A stretch of 45,694 nucleotides of DNA from Verrucomicrobiota bacterium (GCA_023443455.1 JAEZUE010000041.1:1-45694); one strand, 5' to 3'; counted from the stretch's first letter, positions 1-10,414 are shown. Translations and numbers: made by a program. The notes: generated by a model not told the origin, from the letters alone.

Positions 1-1051
1 TCACCGGGGCGAGCGGCTCCACGCGCACCGCGCCCGGCGGCAGCGCCGCCCCGAGGCCGCCCGCCGCGTCGCGCAGCGCCTCGAGCAACGCGCGTACGAT
101 GAAACTGCGCACGCCGCCCTCGTGCCGGAACCGCACCTCGCGCTTGGTCGGGTGCACGTTCACGTCGACCGCCGCCGGCTCGATCTCGAGGAAGAGGAAG
201 GCCAGCGGGTAGCGCCCCTTCGGCAGATGCTGCTGGTAGCTCTCGATCAGCGCGTAGGCCAGCGTCTTCGTATCCACCGGACGGCGGTTGACGAAGGTGA
301 TCATCTCGTGGCGCGTGGAGCGGCTCGCGCCCGGCTTGCCGATCAGGCCGGTCAGCCGCATGCCCTCGCCCTTCGCCTCGACCGGCAGCAGCGACTCCGC
401 CACCTGCCGGCCGAAGATCGAGGTGATGCGCTCGAGCAGCGAGCTGCACGCCGGCGACTGGAAGATCGTGCGCCCGTCCTCGACGAGCGTGAACGCCACC
501 TCGGGGTTGGCCAAGGCGTAGAAACGCACGCACTGGATGATGTGCGCCGCCTCGGTCGAGTCGCTCTTGAGGAACTTGCGCCGCGCCGGCACCGAGTTGA
601 AGAGGTTCGCCACCGCGATGCGCGTGCCCGCGGGCATGCCGCACTCGCGCACGTGCACGAACTTGCCGCCGTTGACGAGCACCTCGGTGCCCATCTCCGC
701 CGCGGCCGGCCGCGTCTTCAGCTCGAAACGGGAAACGCTCGCGATCGACGGCACCGCCTCGCCGCGGAAGCCGAAGGTGTGCAACGAGTCGAGGTCGACC
801 GCCTCGGTGATCTTGCTCGTGGCGTGGCGCTCGAGCGCGAGCAGCGCGTCGTCGCGGTCCATGCCTTTGCCGTTGTCCTCGATCACCATCAACGCCCGCC
901 CGCCGTGGTTGAATTCCACCGTCACGCGCGTCGCGCCGGCATCGAGGCTGTTCTCGACCAGCTCTTTGATGACCGCCGCCGGCCGCTCCACGACCTCGCC
1001 TGCGGCGATCTGGTTCGCCACGCGGTCGGTGAGAATGCGGATGGTGGGCAT
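1..1051 (-). CDS. mutL: DNA mismatch repair protein MutL, 3' part cut off by window edge
   Basis: MutL is the GHKL-family ATPase that links mismatch recognition by MutS to strand removal. The protein reads inward from ATG at 1051 and stays open for 350 codons to the window edge, so the C-terminal dimerisation and possible endonuclease domain are not visible. Hallmarks seen are MPTIRILTDRVANQIAAGEV at the start, ELVENSLDAG with the Mg-binding Asn of GHKL motif I, DNGKGM of motif II, and GFRGEA of motif III. The second domain includes FVNRRPVDT and DVNVHPTKREVRF, typical of the MutL transducer region. There is no clear ribosome binding site: the stretch before the ATG is pyrimidine-rich on the coding strand. 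The motifs make the identification very secure. Confidence 0.97.
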   Translation of the reverse strand, partial: MPTIRILTDRVANQIAAGEVVERPAAVIKELVENSLDAGATRVTVEFNHGGRALMVIEDNGKGMDRDDALLALERHATSKITEAVDLDSLHTFGFRGEAVPSIASVSRFELKTRPAAAEMGTEVLVNGGKFVHVRECGMPAGTRIAVANLFNSVPARRKFLKSDSTEAAHIIQCVRFYALANPEVAFTLVEDGRTIFQSPACSSLLERITSIFGRQVAESLLPVEAKGEGMRLTGLIGKPGASRSTRHEMITFVNRRPVDTKTLAYALIESYQQHLPKGRYPLAFLFLEIEPAAVDVNVHPTKREVRFRHEGGVRSFIVRALLEALRDAAGGLGAALPPGAVRVEPLAPV

Positions 1052-1088
1052 GGGGAAGGAAAGGAGGGCGAAAGGAAAGGAAGCGGAG

Positions 1089-1405
1089 GATGAAAATCTG
1101 GAACTCAGGAAATCAGGAAGGGAAGCACGGAAAGAAGGAAGAGATTTAACCGCATAGAACGCGGAGAGCACAAAGAACGGAACATGGTGGGTTTTTGCGA
1201 TCTAGGCACAGCTATCCCTCAAAACCCGTTCTTTTGCGCACGATTTTCCTCGGTCACAGCGCCAAATCGAATTGCCACAAAGAGGCACGAAAATCCACGA
1301 AAAGGATCCGATCTTTTTGTGCTTCTTTGTGCCTTTTCGTGGCCACGGTTTGGATCCGTTTCCTGATTTCCTGAGTTCAAGATTCTCTGCTTTCCGATCC
1401 TTGGA
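1089..1405. repeat. Composite intergenic inverted-repeat element between mutL and the MFS gene
   Basis: The 362 bp between mutL and the transporter hold no gene. Outer arms match in inverted orientation: GAACTCAGGAAATCAGGAA near 1100 and its complement near 1362-1380. Inside, 1210-1353 matches the last ~140 bp of the window (45551-45694) in opposite orientation. Both copies carry a hairpin built from CACAAAGAGGCACGAAAA-like and TTTTCGTGGCCAC-like arms and the block CCTCGGTCACAG. This is a dispersed intergenic repeat; function is unknown. Confidence 0.75.
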
Positions 1406-1413
1406 TCAAAACT

Positions 1414-2811
1414 CTACCGCCGGTCGTCCTCGGTGCGCGAGAGCGAGGTGTCGACCAGATTGATGAAGAAGCCGAACGCGCGTTGCGGTTGCAGGAGCAC
1501 ATTGCCCAGCTGGACCGGTTCGCGCAGCCCCGCAGGGTACTCGAACCGGCGCAGCAGCAACACCAGCACGCCCATGCTGCCGAGCGTGAAACCGAAGAAG
1601 ACGAGGAACCAGCCCAGGTCCATGCCGGGCGTCGTGCCGCCGGTCTTCAGCACCAGTCCCCACAGCACCGAGCCGAGACCGCTGCAAAAGGCCGTCGACG
1701 CGCTGTAGATCGAGAGCACCAGCGGCCGGTTCTCCTCGGGCACGATCGTGGGCAGATGGCTCGGATACGTCGCCGCCCAGAGCGTGTAGCCCAGGCCGAT
1801 GGCGAGAAAGACGAACGGCAGGAAGCCGCGCGCCTCGAAACGGAACACGAGTTGCGCCAGCCAGAACGCCGCCACCGCCGCGTACACCAGCGTCGCCGCG
1901 AAGAAGAAAGGCCGCGGTCCGCGTCGGTCGAGTTCGCCGCGCACCAGCCACGCCATGAGCATCACGCCCGTGTACTGCATCGTCGTGAACAGCACCACGT
2001 CGCCCGGCGAGATGTGCGCCTCGACCCGCAGGAAGTAGATGCAGAACGGCGGGATCGCCGTCGTCGCGAATCCGAACCAGCACGACGTCCATAGGAACGC
2101 CCGGTAGCGGCTCGCCCGCAGGAAGATCCCCGGCGCCGACCGCACGACCTCCCGCAGGCTGATCGCCGGCGGCTTCTCGGTATCGGCCATGCGCCGCAGG
2201 GCGAGGTAGCTCAACGCCGCCCCGACGAACGCCACCGCATACTCGACCATGAACGCCTCGAAGCGCGGCAACACCTTGAAGAGGATCGCGCACAGCACGA
2301 GCACACCCACGCCCGCGATGCTCGACGTCATCTGCTCGGAGGCGAAGTAGCGCCCGCGGGCGCGCTCCGGCAGCAGCTTGTAGAGCCACGGCAACCACGC
2401 GCTGCTGCCCAGCGAGCGGCAAAACGTGAACCCGAACACGCTGCCGATCATCACCGCCCGCATCCACGGCGCCGCGTGGCCGTCGCGCCCGAGGTACGCC
2501 AACGCGATGCACGGCAGCAGGAACAGCGCGCGCAGCCCCCAGCCCGAGAGCATCATGCGTTTGAACCCGTAACGAGGCAGCAACGACGTGGAGAGCACCT
2601 GGATCGGCGTCATCAGGTAGACGAACGCGAAGCAGAGCCCGACCTGGAAGGCGTCGCCGCCGAGCCCCTCGATCAGCAGCACCATCGGCGTGCCCAGCGC
2701 GATCTGCCAGTTCAGCGCGTTGAAGAACGAGAACACCAACGCCGGCCGATACGCCCGCTGGGCATCGGGAGAGAGCGCGGGAGCTTGGGGCTGTGGATCA
2801 GCGCCTGACAT
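1414..2811 (-). CDS. Major facilitator superfamily transporter
   Basis: This 465-residue polytopic membrane protein has the length and about 12 hydrophobic segments of an MFS secondary transporter. The first helix begins near residue 24 (PALVFSFFNALNWQIALGTP). A basic loop between early helices (LLPRYGFKRMMLSG) fits the conserved cytoplasmic MFS loop, though the textbook GxxxDRxGRR is not exact. There is no cleavable signal peptide and the N-terminus is short and proline-rich. The substrate cannot be read from the sequence. It stands alone on the minus strand, with a repeat-filled gap downstream and the VapBC pair upstream. The ATG at 2811 is the only good start before the hydrophobic region. 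Confidence 0.85.
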   Translation of the reverse strand: MSGADPQPQAPALSPDAQRAYRPALVFSFFNALNWQIALGTPMVLLIEGLGGDAFQVGLCFAFVYLMTPIQVLSTSLLPRYGFKRMMLSGWGLRALFLLPCIALAYLGRDGHAAPWMRAVMIGSVFGFTFCRSLGSSAWLPWLYKLLPERARGRYFASEQMTSSIAGVGVLVLCAILFKVLPRFEAFMVEYAVAFVGAALSYLALRRMADTEKPPAISLREVVRSAPGIFLRASRYRAFLWTSCWFGFATTAIPPFCIYFLRVEAHISPGDVVLFTTMQYTGVMLMAWLVRGELDRRGPRPFFFAATLVYAAVAAFWLAQLVFRFEARGFLPFVFLAIGLGYTLWAATYPSHLPTIVPEENRPLVLSIYSASTAFCSGLGSVLWGLVLKTGGTTPGMDLGWFLVFFGFTLGSMGVLVLLLRRFEYPAGLREPVQLGNVLLQPQRAFGFFINLVDTSLSRTEDDRR

Positions 2812-2938
2812 AACGAGAGGAGAACTGGTCGGGCGAGGCTTGTGCGCCTACGGCGTGCGTCCCCGCCGAGCCGTTGCCAATGGCGCGTGGCTGCGGCCGG
2901 ATCACAAAGGGCTCGGCCACGTCGGCAAGTTCGGTGGA

Positions 2939-3373
2939 TCAGTTCGCGGGAATGACATAATATGCGGCCGGCCCACCCGGAACGAGGGAGGCGTCGAGCC
3001 CCTGATCGAAAGTGGCGAAGCGGCCACCGCGCTTCACCGCCAGCGCGAGCAGGTAGAGGTCGGTGAGATCGTCGGAAGCGGAAAGAAGGGGAAAGGTCAG
3101 GGCGTCGGTCAGGGAGAGTTCTTCCGGCCAGAACTGGTGACCGCCCACGGCAAGAAGCCGGGCCAGCACTGTCCGGGCGGCTTGGGGAGAGCCGGGACCT
3201 CCCGGATACTTGCGGCCGCCAAAAATTCGCAGGAAGCCGTTCTCAACCAGCGGGCAGGTGGCCCAGCCATCGCGGATCAGGCCAGAGGTGAGAAAGCGAC
3301 GCGCGGCGGGTCGGTGCGGGTGGGCCGGGTCGCAGAGAGCAATCAGCACATTGATGTCGAGCAGGTGGATCAT
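2939..3373 (-). CDS. vapC: VapC-type PIN-domain toxin (putative ribonuclease)
   Basis: This 144-residue PIN-domain protein is the likely toxin of a type II toxin-antitoxin pair. PIN toxins cleave RNA with a cluster of acidic residues that bind Mg2+. Candidate residues here are D6 in MIHLLDINVLIALCD, E44 in CPLVENGF, D105 in LTDLYLLALA and D123 in TFDQGL, spaced as in VapC proteins. The ATG at 3373 overlaps the antitoxin stop in an ATGA arrangement, implying translational coupling. All four acidic positions are present, so the toxin looks intact. The RNA target cannot be inferred. Confidence 0.92.
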   Translation of the reverse strand: MIHLLDINVLIALCDPAHPHRPAARRFLTSGLIRDGWATCPLVENGFLRIFGGRKYPGGPGSPQAARTVLARLLAVGGHQFWPEELSLTDALTFPLLSASDDLTDLYLLALAVKRGGRFATFDQGLDASLVPGGPAAYYVIPAN

Positions 3374-3660
3374 GTGCGTCGCGGATGGATGGCGCGTTGG
3401 AAATCCTCCTCGTCGATCTCAGCTTGGATCGCCTTGATTTGTTCGAGAGTGACGGTTTCCCCCGGTCTGCGCTTGAGCACGAGGAAACCGAGGGGATCGA
3501 CGTCAAATTTCTCCGGATCAGGGTTTTCGATCTCGGCCGCAGGCCGGATCTCACGACGTAAAGCGCTCTCCACAATGGCCTTGAGCGTGGTGCGACGGCG
3601 GGCGGCAACTTGCTTGGCCTCGATCAAGAGATCGTCCGGCAGATCGAGCGTGGTCTTCAT
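3370..3660 (-). CDS. vapB: VapB-type antitoxin, ribbon-helix-helix-like
   Basis: This 96-residue protein is the partner of the downstream PIN toxin. It starts MKTTLDLPDDLLIEAK, the usual opening of VapB antitoxins in which a short beta strand and helix form an RHH-like DNA-binding unit. The acidic C-terminal half would wrap the toxin. ATG at 3660 is chosen because family similarity begins there; an in-frame ATG 12 codons upstream (3696) is possible but adds an unrelated leader. A direct repeat of ATATGGG just upstream of the start (about 3674-3686 on the plus strand) could be an autoregulatory operator; this is inference. Confidence 0.88.
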   Translation of the reverse strand: MKTTLDLPDDLLIEAKQVAARRRTTLKAIVESALRREIRPAAEIENPDPEKFDVDPLGFLVLKRRPGETVTLEQIKAIQAEIDEEDFQRAIHPRRT

Positions 3661-3723
3661 GCTGGGTAACGATATGGGAATATGGGTCGCGAACAAGCTC
3701 GGAGTCGCCCGGCAGCCGATCCG

Positions 3724-3801
3724 TTCTCCGCGCTCACTGCGTCTCCGCGTGAGGCAATGTTTCGGAGCGGTCGCACGCGGAGGCGCAGAGAACGCGGAGA
3801 C
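3724..3801. repeat. Intergenic inverted repeat (CTCCGCG / CGCGGAG arms)
   Basis: The left arm (from 3724, TTCTCCGCG then GTCTCCGCGTGA) is complementary to the right arm (CACGCGGAGGCGCAGAG then CGCGGAGA, ending at 3801). Together they could form a long imperfect hairpin. No coding sequence is seen in 3661-3939, and no T-run follows that would make it a classical terminator. Confidence 0.6.
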
Positions 3802-3939
3802 GGACCCCGCCCATGAGCGTTCCGCCGGCCCTCAAATCGCCTCACGGCCTGCTGGACCACTCACGCCCGTCAGCTCCTCGGCGCAATCAGCGGAATCGGA
3901 AGGAGACAGAAGGGAACGAAGGTCACGAAGGACGGAACA

Positions 3940-4521
3940 TCAGCGAGAGTCCGTCGATGCTCCGCCTGATTGCTCGAACTTCTTCGCGTCTTGGCGCCCG
4001 TCCTCGCCAGGCGCTGCTTCATCACCTGGCTCAAATCGGAGGTATTTCTCACGCGGCGGCATACGCGTCTCTAGCTCGGCGGCATTCGCTTTGTTCATTT
4101 CGGCGATTCGCGCCGCCGGAACATACCAAACCCGAGCGACCTCCGGACTTCGTCTCCCATTCTTCTGAAGCGCTTCGTACGTGGCACAGTACAGCTCGTA
4201 CCCGTAGAGATACCCAGATGTTGGGTTCTTCTCATCAATTCCGGCAAAGGACTGCCGCACAAAGAGCACATACCCTTCACCGATAAACGCTCTCGATCCT
4301 CCGTCGGTATGCACCGCAGGGTACGGTTCGGCGTGTTTCGGCAACCGATAGGCTTCAACCTCGATACAGTCTTCATTCGCGGCGACGATCAGCTGCCGAA
4401 CATCTGCCGCCACGGTCTCCCATTCCAAACCTGCCATCGGTCCAGCTTTCAACACCTCCGCACACCGGGCAACGGGTACAACAGCAACAAGGAGCAGATA
4501 GACCCTGTGCAGTAGCTTCAT
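3940..4521 (-). CDS. Small exported protein of unknown function
   Basis: This 193-residue protein has a clear N-terminal export signal: MKLLHR, then a hydrophobic stretch LVAVVPVARCA, so cleavage near residue 21 is likely. The cysteine there lacks a good lipobox (VARC), so lipidation is uncertain. The mature part is mixed alpha/beta with no domain I recognise and ends in a charged low-complexity tail. ATG at 4521 is chosen because it places the signal peptide at the N-terminus; the open frame extends further upstream only as the antisense shadow of argH. It lies 23 bp downstream of argH on the same strand and may be co-transcribed. Confidence 0.72.
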   Translation of the reverse strand: MKLLHRVYLLLVAVVPVARCAEVLKAGPMAGLEWETVAADVRQLIVAANEDCIEVEAYRLPKHAEPYPAVHTDGGSRAFIGEGYVLFVRQSFAGIDEKNPTSGYLYGYELYCATYEALQKNGRRSPEVARVWYVPAARIAEMNKANAAELETRMPPREKYLRFEPGDEAAPGEDGRQDAKKFEQSGGASTDSR

Positions 4522-4544
4522 TGGAAACCGGCGGCCTGCCCCCC

Positions 4545-5948
4545 TTACTCCACCAGCGCCTTGCGCCAGCGGGAGAGCTGCTGTTTCACCTGTTTGGGCG
4601 AGGGCATGCCGGTGCCGCGGCGGGCGGCCATGGCGCGGCCGAGGTCGAAGACGGACGGCCAGTCCTTCGCGAACTCCTTGTGGATCTTTTTCGCCTCGTC
4701 CTGCGGCACCTCGGGCAGCGGCACGCCGAGACCTTCGGCGCATTTCACGAGCGCGCCCACGGCGTGGTGGGCGTCGCGGAACGGCACGCCGCGGTCGACA
4801 AGGTAGTCGGCCAGGTCCGTGGCGAGTAGCAGCGGATCGGCGACAGCCGCGGCGCACTTCTCGGCGCGGAACTTCGCGCCGGCCAACGTGCCGGCGAGCA
4901 CCTCGGCGCAGAGCACCACCGTGTCGTGGCTGTCGAAAAGCGGCGGCTTGTCCTCCTGGAGGTCGCGGTTGTAGGTGAGCGGCAGGCCCTTCACGAGCAC
5001 AAGCAGGGTCTGCAGGTTGCCCACGAGGCGCCCGCTCTTGCCACGGAGCAGCTCGGCGGCATCGGGATTCTTCTTCTGCGGCATCAGCGACGAGCCGGTG
5101 CAGAAGGCATCGGGCAGGTCGACGAAGGCGAACTCGCTCGCGTTCCAGAGAATGAGGTCCTCGGCGATGCGCGAGAAGTGCACGCCCACGATCGCGGCGG
5201 CGGCGGCGAACTCGAGGAAGAGGTCGCGGTCGGCCACCGTATCCATGCTGTTGGTGGTAACCTGCGGGCGGCCCTTGGCGTCGACGAAGCCGAGCTGCTT
5301 GGCGACGAACTCGCGGTCGATGGGCAGCGTGGTGCCGGCGATCGCGCCCGCGCCGAGCGGGCAGACGTTGGCATGCTCGGAGATCTCGCGGAAGCGGCGC
5401 ACGTCGCGGTCGATCATCTCGACCCAGGCGAGCAGGTGGTGCGCGATCGAGACGGGCTGCGCGCGCTGGAGGTGCGTGTATCCGGGAATCAGGATTTCGC
5501 GGTTGAGGTCGGCGAGGTCGACGAGCACACGCTGGAGGGCGCGCAGCCGCACCTGCACCTCGGCGCAGGCGTGGCGGAAATAGAGCCGCATGTCGGTCGC
5601 CACCTGGTCGTTGCGACTGCGGGCGGTGTGCAGCTTCGCGGCGGCGGGCACGCGCTGCTTGAGGGCGTGCTCGATGTTCATATGCACGTCCTCGAGCTTC
5701 ACGTCCCACACGAACTTGTTCTCCGCGATCGCGGCGGCGATGGCGTCGAGCCCCTTGTGGATGGCGTCGCGCTCGGCGTTGGTGATCAGGCCGACATGGG
5801 CCAGCATCGCGGAGTGCGCCTTGCTGCCGGCGATGTCGAAGGGCGCGAGGCGACGGTCGAACGTCACGGACTCGCTGAAACGCAGCATCAGGTCGGCGGG
5901 GCCGCTGGAGAAGCGACCGCCCCAGGTGGCTTGGGAAGGCTTGGCCAT
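4545..5948 (-). CDS. argH: Argininosuccinate lyase
   Basis: ArgH is the last enzyme of arginine biosynthesis, splitting argininosuccinate into arginine and fumarate as a cytoplasmic homotetramer. The fumarase/aspartase superfamily signature GSSLMPQKKNPD is present around residues 283-294 and contains the mobile catalytic serine loop. Other family blocks are the N-terminal MAKPSQATWGGRFSSGP, HTARSRNDQVATDMRLY and GYTHLQRAQPVS. The length of 467 residues is typical. ATG at 5948 is preferred over one 12 codons upstream because similarity starts at MAKPS. No other arg gene is in the window. Confidence 0.97.
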   Translation of the reverse strand: MAKPSQATWGGRFSSGPADLMLRFSESVTFDRRLAPFDIAGSKAHSAMLAHVGLITNAERDAIHKGLDAIAAAIAENKFVWDVKLEDVHMNIEHALKQRVPAAAKLHTARSRNDQVATDMRLYFRHACAEVQVRLRALQRVLVDLADLNREILIPGYTHLQRAQPVSIAHHLLAWVEMIDRDVRRFREISEHANVCPLGAGAIAGTTLPIDREFVAKQLGFVDAKGRPQVTTNSMDTVADRDLFLEFAAAAAIVGVHFSRIAEDLILWNASEFAFVDLPDAFCTGSSLMPQKKNPDAAELLRGKSGRLVGNLQTLLVLVKGLPLTYNRDLQEDKPPLFDSHDTVVLCAEVLAGTLAGAKFRAEKCAAAVADPLLLATDLADYLVDRGVPFRDAHHAVGALVKCAEGLGVPLPEVPQDEAKKIHKEFAKDWPSVFDLGRAMAARRGTGMPSPKQVKQQLSRWRKALVE

Positions 5949-6024
5949 GCGCGGGAAACAACGCACCGCGCCAACCGCTGGCAACGGGAAAGGTGACGGG
6001 AGAAACGCGCCGAGCGCGCTGCCG

Positions 6025-6432
6025 TTACTCCTGCCAGTGGAAGACCACCGGCTTCTCGATCTCCGCGAGCAGGCTGCGGTGCACCGGGCAGGTCAACGCC
6101 GCGCGTTCGAGCCGCCCTTCCGGATCGGCGCTGCGCGGCAGCGGGATCCAGATCTCGGTGGTGAGCTTCGCGATGCGGCGCGGCGGCGGCGTCATCTCCT
6201 TCGTCACCTCCGCGCGGGCACCCTTGAGGTCGACGCCCAGCTGGCGCGCGGCCATGCCCATGATCGTGAGCATGCAGGAGCCGAGGGCGGTCGCCACGAG
6301 ATCGGTGGGAGAGAACGTCTCGCCGCGCCCCTGGTTGTCGACCGGCGCGTCGGTGGCGAGCGTCTGCCCGGATGGCCCGTGCGTCGCCACCGTATGGAGA
6401 TCACCCTCGTAGACCGTGGTAAGTTTGACCAT
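6025..6432 (-). CDS. OsmC/Ohr family protein
   Basis: This 135-residue member of the OsmC/Ohr family resembles proteins that reduce organic hydroperoxides with two cysteines. The candidate pair is C53 in TALGSCMLTIMGM and C115 in AALTCPVHRSL, the positions expected for the peroxidatic and resolving residues. The glutamate and arginine-rich surroundings also fit. The GETFSPTDLVATALGSC block is the family's most conserved stretch. It is only 76 bp upstream of argH on the same strand and could be transcribed with it, but no functional link is evident. A second, more distant family member lies at 18810-19283. Confidence 0.92.
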   Translation of the reverse strand: MVKLTTVYEGDLHTVATHGPSGQTLATDAPVDNQGRGETFSPTDLVATALGSCMLTIMGMAARQLGVDLKGARAEVTKEMTPPPRRIAKLTTEIWIPLPRSADPEGRLERAALTCPVHRSLLAEIEKPVVFHWQE

Positions 6433-6543
6433 GCGCGCAGCGAATTGCCCGCAACGCCGACGCGCAACGCGAAAGCGGCCCCCGCGGGGCCCGGAACAAC
6501 GCCGACCGACGCGGCAAGCGGATCGGCGACTCAGCCAAACATT

Positions 6544-6683
6544 CGGTCGAGTGACGAGTGACGAACGTCGAGGGGCCGATCACAGAGGAGATCAAGCGAA
6601 GCACTCGTGCCGGAAGCTCGCCACCGATGCTTTGGCGCCCGTCCCTCGACGCGCGCCTCTCGCCAGCATCCTCACGTAGGGGC
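6544..6683 (-). repeat. MITE-like palindromic element, copy 1
   Basis: This copy of a ~140-bp family is read on the minus strand, starting next to the TGA of the 677-residue gene at 6684. It carries the family core GCATCGGTGGCGAGC and the arms GAGGCG..GTCGAGGGAC and CGTC..CACTCGACCG. It fills most of the gap between that gene and the OsmC gene. Other copies are at 13780, 14137, 15579 and 16789. Confidence 0.8.
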
Positions 6684-8717
6684 TCAGACCTGGTCGGCGA
6701 GTTGCGCGAGCGACTCGGCCATCGCCACCGCGTTCCACACCGTGGCGAGGGCGTAGCTGGCCTCCACCGCGGGATCGTCGCCGCGGCCGATCACGAGCTG
6801 GCCCGACTCCACGCGTTGGGTGAGCTGCGAATACGGCACCACCGAATCGGGCTCGAGTTGGCCGGGCCGGCGCTGGAAGACGAACCCCTCCGGGCGCAGT
6901 GCCGAATGGCCGAATACAACCGACTGGCCGGTCTTCACGCGTTCCACGATGCGGGCGGCCAACGTCGGCGCCACGCAGGACTCCAGGGCCTCGACGATCT
7001 GCCGGTAGCGCTCCGCGCCGCCATCGACGGAATCGAACCAGGTGATCGCATCGAGCACGACCGCATCGCGGCCCGCATACCAGGCGACCTGCGGCCCCTC
7101 GCCGCCGAGCCCGTTGCCGTCGTTCACGCCGTAGCGGATGCCGTTGAGCGCAGCCACCGGCCACTCGCGGCCGTCGAACTTGATGCGCTGGGAATCGATC
7201 TCGAGCCGCGAACCGGCGAATTCGATGGAGAGGGCCCCGCTCTGGGCGCGCTGGAACTGCTGCCAGAGCTGGCGTTTCTCGCGCACGACCAGTGTGCTCG
7301 TATCCTCGTCGCAAAGTTCGGCGGCCAACACGCAGGCCTGCGCCGACACCTCGAAGTCCCCGGATTCGCGCCACGCCTCGCGGGCGAGTTCGCGCAGACG
7401 CTGGAACACGCGTTGCCGGTAGGCCGCCTGCACCCGCGCGTCCCAGGAGAACTGCTCGACCGCGGGGATCAACACCTCGGAACAAATCTGCAGCACCGCC
7501 TCGGGGCGCGTCTCCGGCCCGGTGATGCGTTCGAACCACGCCTTGACCACCTGCTCCCAGGTGTCCGCCACGGCCGCGACCACGCGCTTGCGCTGGTCCG
7601 GCCCGGCCGGCCAGCCCGCCAGATAAAGCACCCAGGGCAGCACGGCGGCAGCATCCTCGGTGCGGCGAACATGCTCGAGCAGCCCCGCCAGGCCGGCGTC
7701 GATCGCCCGGGCCCCGAGACAACGCAGCGAGATCGAATCGGCCCCGGCCAGCGCCTCCACGACCTGGCGACGCGCATCGAGCCGGCGCAGGAGATCGCAC
7801 ACCTCCGCCAGGCAGGGGCCGTCGGCCGACATCAGCTTCTCCTCGGTCGCCGCCGTGGCCGCCGCGGTACGCTCGAGCTCGGTGTCGAGCACCTGCCGCA
7901 CCGCCGCGTCGAAATCCTCCGTCGACGAAAACATCTTGGCCGCCAGATCGCGCAGCCAACGCGCCTCGGCCACTTCGCCGCGGCGACCGCGCTCCAACGC
8001 GCAGGCGAGGATCAGGCCACCGAGCAACCGCGGCAGCTCCTGCCGCGCCGTGGCCATCATCAGGGCGCCATCACCCGGCCCCACCACCGCCGCACACCGG
8101 TCCAACCACCGCTGCCAAAAGGCGTGTTCGGCCATCGCCGCCGTCCACCGGTCGACCGCCGCAGCCCACCAGGCGCGGGCCTCCTCGTCGAGCGGGCCGC
8201 GCTCCAACTCCCGTTCAAGCGCCGCATGGTGGAACATCACCCCCATGTTGTGGCCCGCCACCAGACCGAGACCCTGCTCCTCCGCGGCCAACCATTGGCC
8301 GTAGGCGGTCTCGACGTCACCGGCCTGCAACGCCACGAGGGCCGGATCCTCCCCCTCGCCCGGATAGGCCGTGGGCCAGAACCAGAACAGCTCCACGACC
8401 AGCCGCGCATGGGCGGAGTCCGCCGCCTGCCCCGACCGGCGCAACTGCTCCGCGGTGAGCGGGAGCGAGGGCGCAAACGCCCAGCCCGGGGCCGGCGCCT
8501 CACCAAGAAGCTCCTCGACCCGCGAGACGAGCACCGCCGCGTCCAGCCCCGGAAACAGGCCCAGCGTGCGGCACGGGTTGGTCGCATACAAATCGGGCCG
8601 CACCCACTCCTGCAAGAGGCGGGTGATGGCGGAGGCGTCGGCGTTTCCTTCGGTCGAGAGCAAAGCGGATGAGGTTGTGGATGCGGCGGCAACCGGTTGT
8701 GGGGTGACGGCTGGCAT
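6684..8717 (-). CDS. Large helical protein of unknown function with N-terminal J-domain-like motif
   Basis: I do not recognise a named family for this 677-residue protein. The segment YATNPCRTLGLFPGLDA near residue 45 resembles the 'NP(F/Y)R.LGL..dA' motif that opens J-domain-like helical repeats; this is a weak similarity. The middle is almost wholly helical and alanine/leucine-rich. From about residue 500 it becomes strand-rich and could be one or two PH-like beta domains (LSIEFAGSRLEIDSQRIKFDG, then QSVVFGHSALRPEGFVF). There is no signal peptide or membrane segment, so it is probably cytoplasmic. ATG at 8717 is chosen because the upstream frame is unlike protein and overlaps asnS. It diverges from asnS. 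Confidence 0.75.
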   Translation of the reverse strand: MPAVTPQPVAAASTTSSALLSTEGNADASAITRLLQEWVRPDLYATNPCRTLGLFPGLDAAVLVSRVEELLGEAPAPGWAFAPSLPLTAEQLRRSGQAADSAHARLVVELFWFWPTAYPGEGEDPALVALQAGDVETAYGQWLAAEEQGLGLVAGHNMGVMFHHAALERELERGPLDEEARAWWAAAVDRWTAAMAEHAFWQRWLDRCAAVVGPGDGALMMATARQELPRLLGGLILACALERGRRGEVAEARWLRDLAAKMFSSTEDFDAAVRQVLDTELERTAAATAATEEKLMSADGPCLAEVCDLLRRLDARRQVVEALAGADSISLRCLGARAIDAGLAGLLEHVRRTEDAAAVLPWVLYLAGWPAGPDQRKRVVAAVADTWEQVVKAWFERITGPETRPEAVLQICSEVLIPAVEQFSWDARVQAAYRQRVFQRLRELAREAWRESGDFEVSAQACVLAAELCDEDTSTLVVREKRQLWQQFQRAQSGALSIEFAGSRLEIDSQRIKFDGREWPVAALNGIRYGVNDGNGLGGEGPQVAWYAGRDAVVLDAITWFDSVDGGAERYRQIVEALESCVAPTLAARIVERVKTGQSVVFGHSALRPEGFVFQRRPGQLEPDSVVPYSQLTQRVESGQLVIGRGDDPAVEASYALATVWNAVAMAESLAQLADQV

Positions 8718-8877
8718 GGTCGTAAAATTGGGGTGAAGGCGGGGCGCCGCCGATCCTCGAGATGGGCGAGGATGGGAGTTGATGCTTTTTTGACAAGCCC
8801 CGCTGTCCGCCCCCGCCAACCATTTCTCCTGTGACTTTCCCGCGGATTCGGGCAGTGATGGGGAACCTCGCACCACC
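8718..8877. promoter_or_regulatory. Divergent intergenic region between the 677-residue gene and asnS
   Basis: This 160-bp spacer must carry promoters in both directions. It contains a small hairpin (ATCCTCG .. CGAGGAT, about 8753-8775) and a TTGACA at 8790-8795. No convincing -10 element follows at 16-18 bp, so I do not assign the start site. Confidence 0.4.
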
Positions 8878-10263
<1,386 letters not shown>

Positions 10264-10370
10264 GCAGTGCGCGCCCGGTGGCGCTGCTCGCCAAGAGCAG
10301 CGACTCCACGAGTGATTCCAGGCCGGAACGGGCGCCGGAAAACTTCCCGAAAAAAGTCCCCAAAGGATTC

Positions 10371-10398
10371 TTGACACCCCCCTCGCCGTTTCTACCGT
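10371..10398 (+). promoter_or_regulatory. Sigma-70-type promoter of tRNA-Asp
   Basis: A consensus TTGACA (10371-10376) is followed after 16 bp by TACCGT (10393-10398), which ends 16 bp before the mature tRNA. Spacing and position fit a stable-RNA promoter. Confidence 0.65.
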
Positions 10399-10414
10399 CG
10401 CGCCTCCCTTTCAC

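Noticed and set aside
122..1157. Plus-strand genes opposite mutL
   Set aside because: They are antisense to clear MutL motifs.
3940..5961. One long minus-strand protein of 673 residues
   Set aside because: The upstream two thirds are a shadow of argH in another frame; only the part after ATG 4521 has a signal peptide and normal composition.
8790..8818. Promoter with TTGACA upstream of asnS
   Set aside because: No -10 element at the correct spacing; left as an undefined divergent region.
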